Shown here piece after piece: positions 8,978-19,022 of a stretch of 64,000 nucleotides of DNA. This DNA comes from Crassaminicella indica (lineage in GTDB: Bacteria > Bacillota > Clostridia > Peptostreptococcales > Thermotaleaceae), in assembly GCF_019203185.1 (NCBI RefSeq), contig NZ_CP078093.1, positions 2,577,058 through 2,641,057 on the forward strand. The letters run 5' to 3'. How positions within the stretch are numbered: the stretch's first letter is position 1; each line of letters begins with the position of its first letter. The notes under the pieces were generated by a model. The model searched no databases, was not told the DNA's origin, and worked only from the letters and a program-made list of their open reading frames with translations. Position numbers and translations under genes: made by a program.

Positions 8978-10999
8978 TTAGAAAAGGGAATTTATATCTA
9001 CAATAAGAGCAACTTGTCCATTTCCTAAAATTGTAGCTCCTGCAATAGCCTTTATACCTAATAAGTATTTTCCTAAAGACTTAATAACAATTTCTTGTTG
9101 TCCTATTAAATTATCAACTACAAAGCCTGCTGTCTTGTCTCCTTTTTTTACTACAACCACAATCAAATCTTCTTCATCGCAAGCATCAGAATCTACTTGT
9201 AAAATTTTATTCATTCTTAGTATTGGTAAAGTAGTATTACGATAAAGAACGACTTCTTGTTCTTGTATTTTTCTTATACTTTTTGCGTCAATTGTTACAA
9301 TCTCCTTAATAGAATTCAAAGGAATTGCATATTTTTCCATACCTACATTCACTAATAATGCTTGAATAATTGCAAGGGTTAATGGTAATCTTATAGTAAA
9401 CGTACTTCCAGATTTAGAAGTTTTTACTTCAACAATTCCACCTAATGCCTCTATTTTAGTCTTTACAACATCTAATCCAACACCTCTACCTGATATATCA
9501 GATATTTTATCAGCCGTACTAAATCCAGACTTAAATAATAAGTTTACAGCTTCTTTTTCATCTATATTTTCTGCTTGTTCTTCTGTAATCAATCCATTTT
9601 GAATTGCTTTAGCTTTTACTTTTTCAATATTAATCCCTTGCCCATCATCTTCTACTTCTATTACAACACTATTTCCATCAGGATATGCAATAAGCTTAAC
9701 AGTTCCAATTTCAGGTTTACCATGTTTTTTTCTAGTCTCTGGATCTTCTATTCCATGGTCTATAGAATTTCTTATAAGATGTATCAGTGGATCACCTATT
9801 TCATCAATAACCGTTCTATCTACTTCTGTTTCTTCTCCTAGCATAACCAATGAAATTTCTTTTCCTAATTCTTTTGAAAGATCCCTTACCATTCTTGGAA
9901 ACCTATTAAAAACTCTCTCAATTGGAACCATTCTTACTTTCATTACAGCATCATGTAAACTTGTTGTGATTCTTCCAAGATATTCAACAGCTTCATTTAT
10001 ATCATGTTTTCTTCCAGAATCATCCATTTCTTCTAGTCTTGATCTTGTGATAATTAACTCGCTTACAAGATTCATTAAATTGTCTAAACGATCTATATCT
10101 ACTCTTACGGTTTTTCCTAATTTAGGCTTTTTAGATTTATTTGATTTTTTTTCATCTTTTTCTTTATTTTTAGTATCTACTGTTCTTTCTTCTTCAACCG
10201 TTTCTATGTCTTTAGCTTGTATATTTAATTCATTAACATCGATTTCTTCAATAAGTACATTTTCTACTTCTGATATATTCATAATTCTTTTTCTTATTGT
10301 TTCACCATCCACCTTTGAAATAATAATTAATTCAAAGTCTGTATCAAACTTTTCATCCTCTATATCCTCAACAGGTGGATTTGATTTTAATATTTCACAA
10401 TCTTTTTCAAGAGTATTAAAAATAATAAAAGCTCTTGCAGCCTTTAACATACAATTAGGATTCAAATCTATCTGCATCTTATAACAATTAAATCCTTCAG
10501 CAGCAGCTTTTAACGCCACATTTTTTGAAAATTCTTCCACTTCTATATGGATATCATTGCTATTAGATTCATTAGTACTTGAAACTTCTTCTTTAGAGTT
10601 ATTTTCACTTTCAGGTTCTCCTTGGAGAATCTGATTTAATTTTTTAACTAAATAATCAGAATCCAATTCCCCTTCCTCTCCTGAATTTGCAATTTGATTA
10701 ATATATCCTTCTAAAGTATCAAGACATTCAAATAAAACATCTACAATTTTTTCTGAAAGTTCTATTTCATTACTTCTCAATAATTGAAGTACATTTTCCA
10801 TTTCATGAGTAAGATTAGCCACTTTATTAAATCCCATGGTAGCAGACATACCCTTTAATGTATGGGCAATCCTAAAAATTTCATGTACAAGACTTATATC
10901 ACTATGATTATTCTCTAATTCTAATAAACTTTGATTCATATTTTCTAAGTGTTCTTTTGATTCTTCAATAAAAATCTCCAAATACTGATTCATATCCAT
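8978..10999 (-). CDS. cheA: Chemotaxis histidine kinase CheA
   Basis: 673 residues with the full domain series. An HPt domain comes first, with phospho-acceptor His46 in RIAHTLKGMSATMG. A CheY/CheB-binding P2 region and an acidic-basic linker (about 260-295) follow. Next are dimerisation P3 (about 300-360) and an HATPase P4 with the N box HLIRNSIDHGIEDP and the G1 box VEDDGQGIN. A CheW-like P5 is at the end. It phosphorylates CheY and CheB. The start lies within eight bases of a GGGGGTG in the end of cheB. A second ATG two codons later is equally possible. Confidence 0.96.
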   Translation of the reverse strand: MDMNQYLEIFIEESKEHLENMNQSLLELENNHSDISLVHEIFRIAHTLKGMSATMGFNKVANLTHEMENVLQLLRSNEIELSEKIVDVLFECLDTLEGYINQIANSGEEGELDSDYLVKKLNQILQGEPESENNSKEEVSSTNESNSNDIHIEVEEFSKNVALKAAAEGFNCYKMQIDLNPNCMLKAARAFIIFNTLEKDCEILKSNPPVEDIEDEKFDTDFELIIISKVDGETIRKRIMNISEVENVLIEEIDVNELNIQAKDIETVEEERTVDTKNKEKDEKKSNKSKKPKLGKTVRVDIDRLDNLMNLVSELIITRSRLEEMDDSGRKHDINEAVEYLGRITTSLHDAVMKVRMVPIERVFNRFPRMVRDLSKELGKEISLVMLGEETEVDRTVIDEIGDPLIHLIRNSIDHGIEDPETRKKHGKPEIGTVKLIAYPDGNSVVIEVEDDGQGINIEKVKAKAIQNGLITEEQAENIDEKEAVNLLFKSGFSTADKISDISGRGVGLDVVKTKIEALGGIVEVKTSKSGSTFTIRLPLTLAIIQALLVNVGMEKYAIPLNSIKEIVTIDAKSIRKIQEQEVVLYRNTTLPILRMNKILQVDSDACDEEDLIVVVVKKGDKTAGFVVDNLIGQQEIVIKSLGKYLLGIKAIAGATILGNGQVALIVDINSLF

Positions 11000-11004
11000 C
11001 TATC

Positions 11005-12060
11005 CTACACCCCCACAATTTTTGTTATCGTTTCAGCAATATCCTGCAATGGCACCACCTCATCAATGCAACCTAAGTTAACAGCAGATTTCGGCATGCC
11101 ATAAACTACACATGTTGCTTCATCTTGTGCTATTGTATATCCATTTTTTTGTTTTATATTCTTCATTCCCATAGCACCATCTGAACCCATTCCTGTCATA
11201 ATTACACCGATCAAGTTGTCCAGTTCTAGTTGTGCTAAGGAATTCATCATCACATCTACGGAAGGTCTATGTCCCGAAACGGGAGGTTCTTTTGTAAGGC
11301 TTATTTTATAATCACTTGCGGATTTCAAAATTTTTAGATGATATCCTCCTGGAGCAATATATGCATATCCAGGCAGTAATTGATCATGATTCTCTGCTTC
11401 CTTAACTTTTATCTCTGATAAATTATTTAATCGCTCTGCTAAAGACTTCGTAAAGCCTGCAGGCATATGTTGCACAATAATGATACTTGCTGGTATATTT
11501 TTAGGTAAATATGGTATAACCTCCTGTAGAGCTCTTGGTCCACCTGTCGAGGTCCCTATAGCCACAATCTTTTTTATGGATTTATTCTCCTTGTAGATTA
11601 TAGATCTATTCAATATGTTTTTTGTTTTTCGAGCTTGATTGATATATTTAGACTTTACATTCACCCGTGAAGCTACCTTAATAGTTTCGGTTAATTGAAC
11701 CTTCATATCTTCTGTATTCATTTTAAATATATTTGTGGGTTTTGTAATAAAATCTACAGCACCTAGCTCTAATGCTTTTAATGTAGCATCTGCTCCTTCT
11801 TTTGTTATACTACTTAACATAACTACTGGTAGAGGTGTCTTTTGCATAATAGCTTTTAAAGCTGTTATACCATCCATAATAGGCATCTCAACGTCCATTG
11901 TAACAACATCTGGAGAACACTCATTTATTTTTTTTATAGCTTCTTGACCATTTCTTGCTGTATCTATAACTGTTAAATCTTTATCTAAAGTAATAATATC
12001 TGAAATTACTTTACGCATAAATGCGGAATCATCCACTACTAAAACTTTTACCTTTTTCAT
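11005..12060 (-). CDS. cheB: Protein-glutamate methylesterase CheB
   Basis: 351 residues. It has an N-terminal response-regulator receiver (phosphorylation site Asp56 in VTMDVEMPIMDG) and a C-terminal methylesterase. The catalytic Ser is in IGTSTGGPRAL, the His in VQHMP and the Asp in MTGMGSDGAMG. It removes methyl groups from chemoreceptors during adaptation. Its ATG directly follows the stop of the PilZ gene with an AAGGATT ribosome site inside that gene's end. Confidence 0.96.
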   Translation of the reverse strand: MKKVKVLVVDDSAFMRKVISDIITLDKDLTVIDTARNGQEAIKKINECSPDVVTMDVEMPIMDGITALKAIMQKTPLPVVMLSSITKEGADATLKALELGAVDFITKPTNIFKMNTEDMKVQLTETIKVASRVNVKSKYINQARKTKNILNRSIIYKENKSIKKIVAIGTSTGGPRALQEVIPYLPKNIPASIIIVQHMPAGFTKSLAERLNNLSEIKVKEAENHDQLLPGYAYIAPGGYHLKILKSASDYKISLTKEPPVSGHRPSVDVMMNSLAQLELDNLIGVIMTGMGSDGAMGMKNIKQKNGYTIAQDEATCVVYGMPKSAVNLGCIDEVVPLQDIAETITKIVGV

Positions 12061-12732
12061 CTAAATCAATCCTTTTTTTCTCATTTTTCTTTGATAATCA
12101 AAAATAAAGGATATTATGGATTCTCTAACTTTTTCTGGAATATCTTTTAAAATGATTCCTATATCAAATTTATATTTAGATTCTTCATAGGGTACACATC
12201 TTAAAACTTCTCCTCTTACAGTGAAAACTTGTTTTTCAGCTTGAATAGTTATTTCTACAATACTACCTACTTTTAAAGCTTCTTTACTGAGGACTCTTAA
12301 ACCTCCACCACTGATATCCTTTGTTAGAGCGGGAATCATCTGCTCATTATCAGAATCAGGCTCAATAACTCTTATTTGTGCATTTAATATTACCTCTAAT
12401 CTATAGAAATCCCTTCTTTGTACCCTAAAAATGTCTCCTATCCTTTCAACTTTCATATAGTATATATCTGATGCTTTTTTTCGACCTACTACCTTCGCTT
12501 TAAATGCATATACTCCTAGATTATGTTTATAATATGTGATTTGTATTGTTTCCCCAATAGATATTGGTAAAACTACATTTTTATATATCGGCATTGCAAT
12601 AAACATAGAATAATTATCTATAATATCCATAACTTGACTAACCAATTCTTTATCATTATTGATCTTAGAATCTAATAACTCAATTCCTATTTTCATTCCA
12701 ACCTTCGGAAGCCTGTTTTCCTTCATAAACAA
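12061..12732 (-). CDS. YcgR-like PilZ-domain flagellar brake protein
   Basis: 223 residues with an N-terminal YcgR/PilZN beta domain (about 1-95) and a C-terminal PilZ domain. The c-di-GMP-binding motifs are both present: RVQRRDFYRLE (RxxxR) and KDISGGGLRV (D/NxSxxG). Such proteins slow or redirect the motor when c-di-GMP is high. The gene lies between flhG and cheB, an order also seen in other Clostridia and in B. subtilis relatives (ypfA-like protein). Confidence 0.88.
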   Translation of the reverse strand: MFMKENRLPKVGMKIGIELLDSKINNDKELVSQVMDIIDNYSMFIAMPIYKNVVLPISIGETIQITYYKHNLGVYAFKAKVVGRKKASDIYYMKVERIGDIFRVQRRDFYRLEVILNAQIRVIEPDSDNEQMIPALTKDISGGGLRVLSKEALKVGSIVEITIQAEKQVFTVRGEVLRCVPYEESKYKFDIGIILKDIPEKVRESIISFIFDYQRKMRKKGLI

Positions 12733-12766
12733 ACCCTACTTTCATTCCTTTTCAATCTTGATTAAC

Positions 12767-13687
12767 TTATGATGTCTTTTTACAACTATATATAAATTTA
12801 TGAATGAATCTCTTCAAGCCACTTACTTCAAATATTTCTGAATTAGACTCATTAATAAGTCGAGATGCTATTGTCTCTACACCTTTACTAACTAAGCTAT
12901 TTGGATAACTTAAAAGAACAGGTTTTTGTAATTTTACAGATTTAGAAACTAAATGATCATCATATAAATATCCTAGCCTTTGCAAAGATATGTTTAAAAA
13001 TTTTTGCGATGCCATATTTAATTTGTTAAAAATTTCTAAGCCTTCCTGACTATTCTCCACTCTATTTACAAGAACCCTTACTACCTTTTCATCATCCCCT
13101 AATATAATGTTTTTAAGCACTGCATATGCATCTGTAATAGATGTAGGTTCAGGTGTAGTTACTAAAATAACCTCACTTGTCGCTTCTATAAATGATAGCA
13201 CTGAGTTATTAATACCTGCACCTGTATCAATCAAAATAAAATCTGTATTTTTCCCAAGACTCCTAAGATTATTCATTAAATTAACTATTTGTTCTTCTGT
13301 CAAATTAGTTAATTCTCTTAATCCTGATCCTCCTGATATTAATCTTATCCCTTCAGGTCCTTCAATAAGAACTTCCTCTAATTTCTTTTCTCTTCTAATT
13401 ACATTGGCTAGTGTATATTTAGGAATAATCCCTAAAATCACATCAATATTTGCACAACCTAAATCAGCATCTAAAATTGTAATTTTATATCCTAACTTGC
13501 TAAGTGCTAATGCTAAATTAATAGTGAAATTTGATTTCCCCACACCACCTTTTCCACTAGTGATAGTAATCACTCTTGTATTATTATTATCGGTAACATT
13601 TTCTGAAATTGTAAGATTATTTTGATTTTCATTTTTCTTTTTAAGATTATTAATGATCTCTCTTAGCTTTTTAGCCTGATCATTCAT
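12767..13687 (-). CDS. flhG: Flagellar number/placement ATPase FlhG (MinD-like)
   Basis: A MinD/ParA-type ATPase with the deviant Walker A SGKGGVGKSN (about residues 45-54), the DADLGCANID switch and a C-terminal amphipathic segment for membrane binding. FlhG stimulates FlhF GTPase and helps C-ring assembly with FliM/FliY. The start at 13687 (MNDQAKKLREI) is preferred because GGTGA precedes it. The gene is next to flhF, as is usual. Confidence 0.93.
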   Translation of the reverse strand: MNDQAKKLREIINNLKKKNENQNNLTISENVTDNNNTRVITITSGKGGVGKSNFTINLALALSKLGYKITILDADLGCANIDVILGIIPKYTLANVIRREKKLEEVLIEGPEGIRLISGGSGLRELTNLTEEQIVNLMNNLRSLGKNTDFILIDTGAGINNSVLSFIEATSEVILVTTPEPTSITDAYAVLKNIILGDDEKVVRVLVNRVENSQEGLEIFNKLNMASQKFLNISLQRLGYLYDDHLVSKSVKLQKPVLLSYPNSLVSKGVETIASRLINESNSEIFEVSGLKRFIHKFIYSCKKTS

Positions 13688-14807
13688 ACAATTCACCTAC
13701 AATTATATTCGCGATTTTTTCTGAATTTGCATATTCAATATCATCTGGAACACTTTGCCCTGTTGTAATATAAGAGAGTTTTTTGTTAGTCAAAATTTTT
13801 GCATTTAATATATTCCCTACTCCAGTTGCTTCATCTAATTTTGTAAACAATAGATGATAATCTTCTATAAAATCATAGGCTTTTATAATGCTTTTTATAT
13901 CTTTATACCCAGTTGTAACACTAATTACTAAAAAAATATCTGGATTTTCTATATAACTAATCAGTTTTTTTACTTCCTCTAGTTGTTCTGCTGATCTATG
14001 GTTGCGACCTGCTGTATCTATTAAAATAATATCCTTATCTTTAAATTCTTCTATAGCTTCTTGGATTTCTTCAGGCTCATATATTACTTTTATTGGAATA
14101 TCTAAAATTTCACTATAAGTTCGCAACTGTTCTACCGCAGCAATTCTATAGGTATCCGCTGTAATCAATCCAACAGATTTATTTTTTCCAATAGCAAACC
14201 TAGCTGCTAATTTTGCAAGGGTTGTTGTTTTCCCAACGCCAGTAGGACCAACTAAAATTATTTTTTTCTGATCTTTGCTATCTTCATTTATCATATTGGG
14301 GGTTCCTAAATATTCTCGTATAATTATTTTTATTGCTTTATTTATAACTTCTTCATTTTCACTTGAAAAGCTAACTTGCTTTACCGCTATATTCATGATC
14401 TTTTCTGCTATGCTTTTTTCAATATTATTTTCTATAAGATGGTTATAATATTTATCAAATAATATCGGCCTTTTTACTTCGTCAGTCTGTTCAACATTAT
14501 CAATTTTATGAATAAAATTATTTAATAAATTTTCAATATTTCCTACTTGTTGTTTTAATTCGTCAATCTTATTGAATTCTCCTTGATTATTTATATATTT
14601 TTTTTCATTTTTAATATTATATTTTTTCTTTCTTTCATTTTCTTCAACAGCAGCAACCATCTCAATAAGTGGTTTTTTAAACAATCCTAAAAAACCTGGT
14701 CTTTTAATCTTTCTTGAATGCAAGATTACTGCATTTGCTCCTAGCTCAGACTTTACTTTTAGCATAGCCTCCTGTGCATCATTAGCTATATACCTTTTTA
14801 CCTTCAT
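13680..14807 (-). CDS. flhF: SRP-type GTPase FlhF
   Basis: FlhF is the third SRP-family GTPase and sets flagellar position. The basic N-terminal B domain, a helical N domain and the G domain are present. G1 is GPTGVGKTTTLAKLA (about 187-201), the DTAGRNHRS box is G3, and TKLDEATGVG follows. The ATG at 14805-14807 follows GGTGAGTG, so I prefer it to the frame opening at 14816. It starts next to the flhA stop and overlaps the flhG start. Confidence 0.94.
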   Translation of the reverse strand: MKVKRYIANDAQEAMLKVKSELGANAVILHSRKIKRPGFLGLFKKPLIEMVAAVEENERKKKYNIKNEKKYINNQGEFNKIDELKQQVGNIENLLNNFIHKIDNVEQTDEVKRPILFDKYYNHLIENNIEKSIAEKIMNIAVKQVSFSSENEEVINKAIKIIIREYLGTPNMINEDSKDQKKIILVGPTGVGKTTTLAKLAARFAIGKNKSVGLITADTYRIAAVEQLRTYSEILDIPIKVIYEPEEIQEAIEEFKDKDIILIDTAGRNHRSAEQLEEVKKLISYIENPDIFLVISVTTGYKDIKSIIKAYDFIEDYHLLFTKLDEATGVGNILNAKILTNKKLSYITTGQSVPDDIEYANSEKIANIIVGELYE

Positions 14808-14808
14808 A

Positions 14809-16836
14809 TTATGCACTCACCACCCCAATAGACTGTACTTCAATTTTTGAATCGATCTCATTATAAGACAGAACTATCAATTCAGGAGTTAATTGTTCTG
14901 TTAACTTTTTAAAATAGCCTCTCACAATAGGAGAAGTTAATATTATTGGTTGTTCCCCAACAGACATCAATTTTTCAATTTGTGTTGCCAAGTTGTTCAA
15001 AACTGCTTGTGCTATATTTGGATCTAGATTTAAATATGATCCATGCTCTGTTTGCTGAATTGATTCCATAATGGTCTGCTCTAAGCTCTGATCAAGTGTG
15101 ATAACTTTCACATGATCTCCATCGATAAACTGTTTTGTAATAGCCCTTGAAAGTGACTGCCTTACATATTCTGTTAACATTTCTGTATCTCTTGTAATTG
15201 TTCCATAATCTGCAAGTGTTTCTAAAATAGTTACCATATCTCTTATAGATATACCCTCTCTTAATAAATTAGAAAGTACTTTTTGAATCTCTCCTAAAGA
15301 CATGATTTTAGGTACAAGTTCATCAATCAATGCCTCATTATGTTCTTTTACATTATCAAGTAAAGATTTAACCTCTTGCCTTCCTAATAGCTCATGAGCA
15401 TGTCTTTTAATAATTTCAGTAAGATGAGTTGATATTACTGAAGAAGGATCTACAACCGTGTATCCAAAAATTTCTGCTTTTTCTCTTTCGTCCTCTTGTA
15501 TCCATTTTGCAGGTAGTCCAAAAGCAGGCTCTACTGTATCAATTCCACTAATATCTCCTTCAGCTGTACCTGGATTCATTGCTAAATAGTGATCAAATAC
15601 AATATTTCCTGCTGCCACATCTATTCCTTTTATTTTAATTACATATTGATTAGATTCTAATTGTATATTATCCCTAAGCCTTATCATAGGTACAATAATT
15701 CCTAATTCGAGTGCACATTGCCTTCTAATCATAACTAACCTGTCAAATAAGTCTCCACCTTGATTAGGATCTGCTAATGGAATAATCCCATACCCAAATT
15801 CTAATTCAATTGGATCTACTTGTAGTAATGGAAGTACATTTTCTGGCTTTCTTATATCTTCAGCCTCTGTATCTTGATGAACTTCCTCCTCTTCAACAAT
15901 GCTTTCTTGAATAGATTTTTTAAGCATGAAGCCTAAATACACAAATACACCACTTAATAAGAAATAAGGAAGATCTGGAAGTGGTGTCAATCCTAAAAAT
16001 AATAATACACCAGCAATAATAAACATTATTTTAGGCTGTCTAAACAGCTGCTTTATTACATCATTTCCTAAATCTGAATCAGAGGCAGCTCTTGTTACTA
16101 CAATACCTGTCGCTGTTGAAATCAAAAGCGCAGGAATTTGACTTACTAAACCATCTCCAACCGTCAATAAAGTGTATTTTTGAAGTGCTTCCATAAAGCT
16201 TAACCCTTTACCGAGCATTCCTAAAACAAAGCCTGCTGTAATATTAATAATAGTTATAATAATCCCTGCAATAGCATCTCCTTTTACAAATTTACTAGCT
16301 CCATCCATTGCTCCATAAAAATCCGCTTCATTTTGAATGCGCATTCTTCTTTCCCGTGCTTCTGCTTCAGTAATTAAACCTGAATTTAAATCAGCATCAA
16401 TCGCCATTTGTTTTCCTGGCATCGCATCTAGTGTAAATCTTGCTGCTACTTCTGATACTCTTTCTGCACCTTTGGTAATTACCATGAATTGTATGATAAT
16501 AATAATCAAAAATATAATAAATCCAACAACAGCATTACCACCTACAACAAATTGTCCAAATGCCTCGATAACAGCTCCCGCATTACCTTTAGAAAGAATA
16601 TATCTAGTAGTAGAAATATTTAAAGATAATCTAAATAATGTAGTTAATAGTAACATAGAAGGAAAAACTGCAAATTCTAATGGTTCCTTATTATATATTG
16701 CAATGAGCAAAATAAGCATTGATAATGAAATATTCAAGCTTAACAATATATCTACAACAATTAATGGTATTGGCATGATAATTATTATTATAACTGCTAT
16801 AACTGCAAGTGATACAACAATATCACCAAATTTCAT
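14809..16836 (-). CDS. flhA: Flagellar export gate protein FlhA
   Basis: 675 residues. The N-terminal half has about eight transmembrane helices and the FHIPEP-type cytoplasmic loop (GDAIAGIIIT, DAMPGKQMAIDADLNSG). The C-terminal half is the soluble substrate- and chaperone-docking domain. FlhA forms the nonameric ring of the type III export gate and uses proton motive force. An AGGAGG site precedes the ATG. It follows flhB. Confidence 0.96.
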   Translation of the reverse strand: MKFGDIVVSLAVIAVIIIIIMPIPLIVVDILLSLNISLSMLILLIAIYNKEPLEFAVFPSMLLLTTLFRLSLNISTTRYILSKGNAGAVIEAFGQFVVGGNAVVGFIIFLIIIIIQFMVITKGAERVSEVAARFTLDAMPGKQMAIDADLNSGLITEAEARERRMRIQNEADFYGAMDGASKFVKGDAIAGIIITIINITAGFVLGMLGKGLSFMEALQKYTLLTVGDGLVSQIPALLISTATGIVVTRAASDSDLGNDVIKQLFRQPKIMFIIAGVLLFLGLTPLPDLPYFLLSGVFVYLGFMLKKSIQESIVEEEEVHQDTEAEDIRKPENVLPLLQVDPIELEFGYGIIPLADPNQGGDLFDRLVMIRRQCALELGIIVPMIRLRDNIQLESNQYVIKIKGIDVAAGNIVFDHYLAMNPGTAEGDISGIDTVEPAFGLPAKWIQEDEREKAEIFGYTVVDPSSVISTHLTEIIKRHAHELLGRQEVKSLLDNVKEHNEALIDELVPKIMSLGEIQKVLSNLLREGISIRDMVTILETLADYGTITRDTEMLTEYVRQSLSRAITKQFIDGDHVKVITLDQSLEQTIMESIQQTEHGSYLNLDPNIAQAVLNNLATQIEKLMSVGEQPIILTSPIVRGYFKKLTEQLTPELIVLSYNEIDSKIEVQSIGVVSA

Positions 16837-16847
16837 TTTTATTCCTC

Positions 16848-17936
16848 CTAATAAATATTTTTAATTCTATATACATAAGCTAAAACTTCTGCAACTGCTT
16901 GATACAGATCTGGAGGAATATAATCTCCTATATCAACAGTAGAATAAATGGCTCGTGCTAGAGGCTTATTTTCTACAATCACAATATCATTTTCTGAAGC
17001 TATTTTTTTTATTTTTTGTGCTATAAGATCTTTTCCTTTTGCAAGTACTATAGGTGCATCTTCAATGTTGCTATCATATCTAATTGCAATAGCATAATGG
17101 GTTGGGTTCGTGATAATTACATCAGCATTAGGAATATCCTGCATCATTCTTCCCATAGACATTTGACGTTGCTTTTCTTTAATCTTAGCTTTTATTTTAG
17201 GATCTCCTTCCATTTGCTTATATTCTTCTTTTATCTCTTGCTTTGACATTCTTAACTCTTTTTCAAATTCCCATTTTTGATAAAAATAATCAACCACTGC
17301 TAAAACAAGTAAGACCATAGCAGCACGAAAAGCAATGTTAACTATCGTTTTTCCTACGTAGCCTGCTATCTGTAGCATCTCCATATCCATAACGTTTAGT
17401 ATATTTTTCGATTGCTTTATTATATAACCAAAAATAACATATCCTACTGCACAAATTTTCACAAGAGATTTAAATAATTCAATCAGTGGTCTCATAGAAA
17501 AAAACTTTTTAAGTCCATTAATTGGATTTAATTTGCTAAATTTAGGTGTCAAAGGTTTTGTTGTAAATAAAAAACCTACTTGCATATAACTACAAATCAA
17601 TCCCGTAATAAAAGCTGCTGCTAGGATTGGTATCACAATTTTTGCAGTCAAAAAGATAGACTGAATAAATAGTTTATGAATACCTCCTACACTGAATAGC
17701 TCATCTATTCTCTTTATTTCTAAAAGAATATTTTTGGTAAATCCTACGAAATTATAATAGATATAACTTCCCATTAAGTTCAATACACAAAACGTAAATA
17801 ATAGAATCAGTGCAGAGTTTATTTCTCTACTTTGTAAAACTTGACCTTCTTCTCTTGCTTGCTTTTTTTTCCTAGGTGTCGCCTTTTCTGTTTTTTCACC
17901 ATTAAAAAACTGCAAGTCTATTTTAAAAAGAAACAT
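16848..17936 (-). CDS. flhB: Flagellar export substrate-specificity switch FlhB
   Basis: FlhB has four transmembrane helices and a cytoplasmic autocleavage domain. The NPTH cleavage motif is visible in VIITNPTHYAIAIRY. The N-terminal QFFNGEKTEKATPRKKKQAREEG is typical, split here for clarity into QFFNGEKTEKATP and KKKQAREEG. Cleavage switches export from rod/hook to filament substrates together with FliK. I choose the ATG at 17934-17936 (MFLFKIDLQFF) because AAGGATG precedes it. It lies just after the fliR stop. Confidence 0.95.
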   Translation of the reverse strand: MFLFKIDLQFFNGEKTEKATPRKKKQAREEGQVLQSREINSALILLFTFCVLNLMGSYIYYNFVGFTKNILLEIKRIDELFSVGGIHKLFIQSIFLTAKIVIPILAAAFITGLICSYMQVGFLFTTKPLTPKFSKLNPINGLKKFFSMRPLIELFKSLVKICAVGYVIFGYIIKQSKNILNVMDMEMLQIAGYVGKTIVNIAFRAAMVLLVLAVVDYFYQKWEFEKELRMSKQEIKEEYKQMEGDPKIKAKIKEKQRQMSMGRMMQDIPNADVIITNPTHYAIAIRYDSNIEDAPIVLAKGKDLIAQKIKKIASENDIVIVENKPLARAIYSTVDIGDYIPPDLYQAVAEVLAYVYRIKNIY

Positions 17937-17940
17937 GACA

Positions 17941-18726
17941 TCATCCTTTTGATACAAGGTTCAGAAACTCATATAGATTTTCAAACATATGGTCGAAAAT
18001 ATTTTCAAAAACACCTACATATAAAGGAATCATTAAAACAATAATCATCAATCCAACAATTATTTTTAAAGGCATTCCTATAACAAAAACATTCATTTGA
18101 GGCATCGTTCGCGCCAATATACCAAGTAGCATATTTGACACAAGAATAGCTACTAAAATAGGCGCACCCATTTTAAATGCAATAACAAAGGTATTTATTA
18201 ATATTCCTATCAATTTATCAACCATAAAAGCATTGATAGTTAAATTTCCTAAAGGTATACTATCAAAACTATATTTTAAGGCATAAATTAATGTATGATG
18301 TCCATTTATGGATAAAAATACCAGCACAGCCATAACATAGAATAAGCTTCCCATTAATGGAACTTGTGTATCATCCTCTGGATTGATTACACTCGCCATA
18401 GAAAAACCTATTTGCATATCTATGATAGTTCCTGCCAAATATATAGAGCTATAAAACAAATAGCAAATAAATCCTATCATCATCCCTATTAATAGCTCTT
18501 TTATGCTCGATACCAATAATAAATAAAAATGATCATTCACTAAAGTTGTTGGCACTTTTATCACTGGAAAAAGAATAAGCGCTGTAATAAAAGAAAATCC
18601 TATTTTAAGATAGGTTGGTACATTTTTATGATTTAAAACTGGCGCTGAAACAAAAATACCTAAAACTCTCGAAAAAATCAATAACAAAACATCTATATGC
18701 TCAAGTAAACCAAATGCAATCTCCAC
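17941..18726 (-). CDS. fliR: Flagellar export gate protein FliR
   Basis: 261 residues with about six to seven transmembrane helices and the family pattern FSRVLGIFVSAPVLN near the N-terminus. FliR forms the export pore with FliP and FliQ. The start is GTG (18724-18726) with a GGATG site. It lies between fliQ and flhB in the classic fliOPQR-flhBA order. Confidence 0.95.
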   Translation of the reverse strand: MEIAFGLLEHIDVLLLIFSRVLGIFVSAPVLNHKNVPTYLKIGFSFITALILFPVIKVPTTLVNDHFYLLLVSSIKELLIGMMIGFICYLFYSSIYLAGTIIDMQIGFSMASVINPEDDTQVPLMGSLFYVMAVLVFLSINGHHTLIYALKYSFDSIPLGNLTINAFMVDKLIGILINTFVIAFKMGAPILVAILVSNMLLGILARTMPQMNVFVIGMPLKIIVGLMIIVLMIPLYVGVFENIFDHMFENLYEFLNLVSKG

Positions 18727-18741
18727 ATTTTTTCATCCAAT

Positions 18742-19011
18742 CTATTGTATAAAATTATTCAAATTCATAAATAAGCTTTCGGTATAATCCACAATAGTAT
18801 TTAAAATCCACGGTCCAAAAACAATAATTGCAACAAGCACCGATATAATTTTAGGAACAAAAGCAAGGGTTTGTTCTTGTATTTGCGTTGTTGCTTGAAA
18901 AACACTTACTGCTAAACCAACAATAAGTCCTAATACAAGCATTGGTGCTGATAACAATATTACATTTGTCATGGCTTGTTGCATAAGATCAATAATCTGT
19001 CCCTCACTCAT
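18742..19011 (-). CDS. fliQ: Flagellar export gate protein FliQ
   Basis: 89 residues with two transmembrane helices. The signature LSAPMLVLGLIVGLAVSVF and the QATTQIQEQTLAFVPKI motif are diagnostic. It assembles with FliP and FliR in the core export complex. Confidence 0.96.
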   Translation of the reverse strand: MSEGQIIDLMQQAMTNVILLSAPMLVLGLIVGLAVSVFQATTQIQEQTLAFVPKIISVLVAIIVFGPWILNTIVDYTESLFMNLNNFIQ

Positions 19012-19022
19012 TTAATACACTC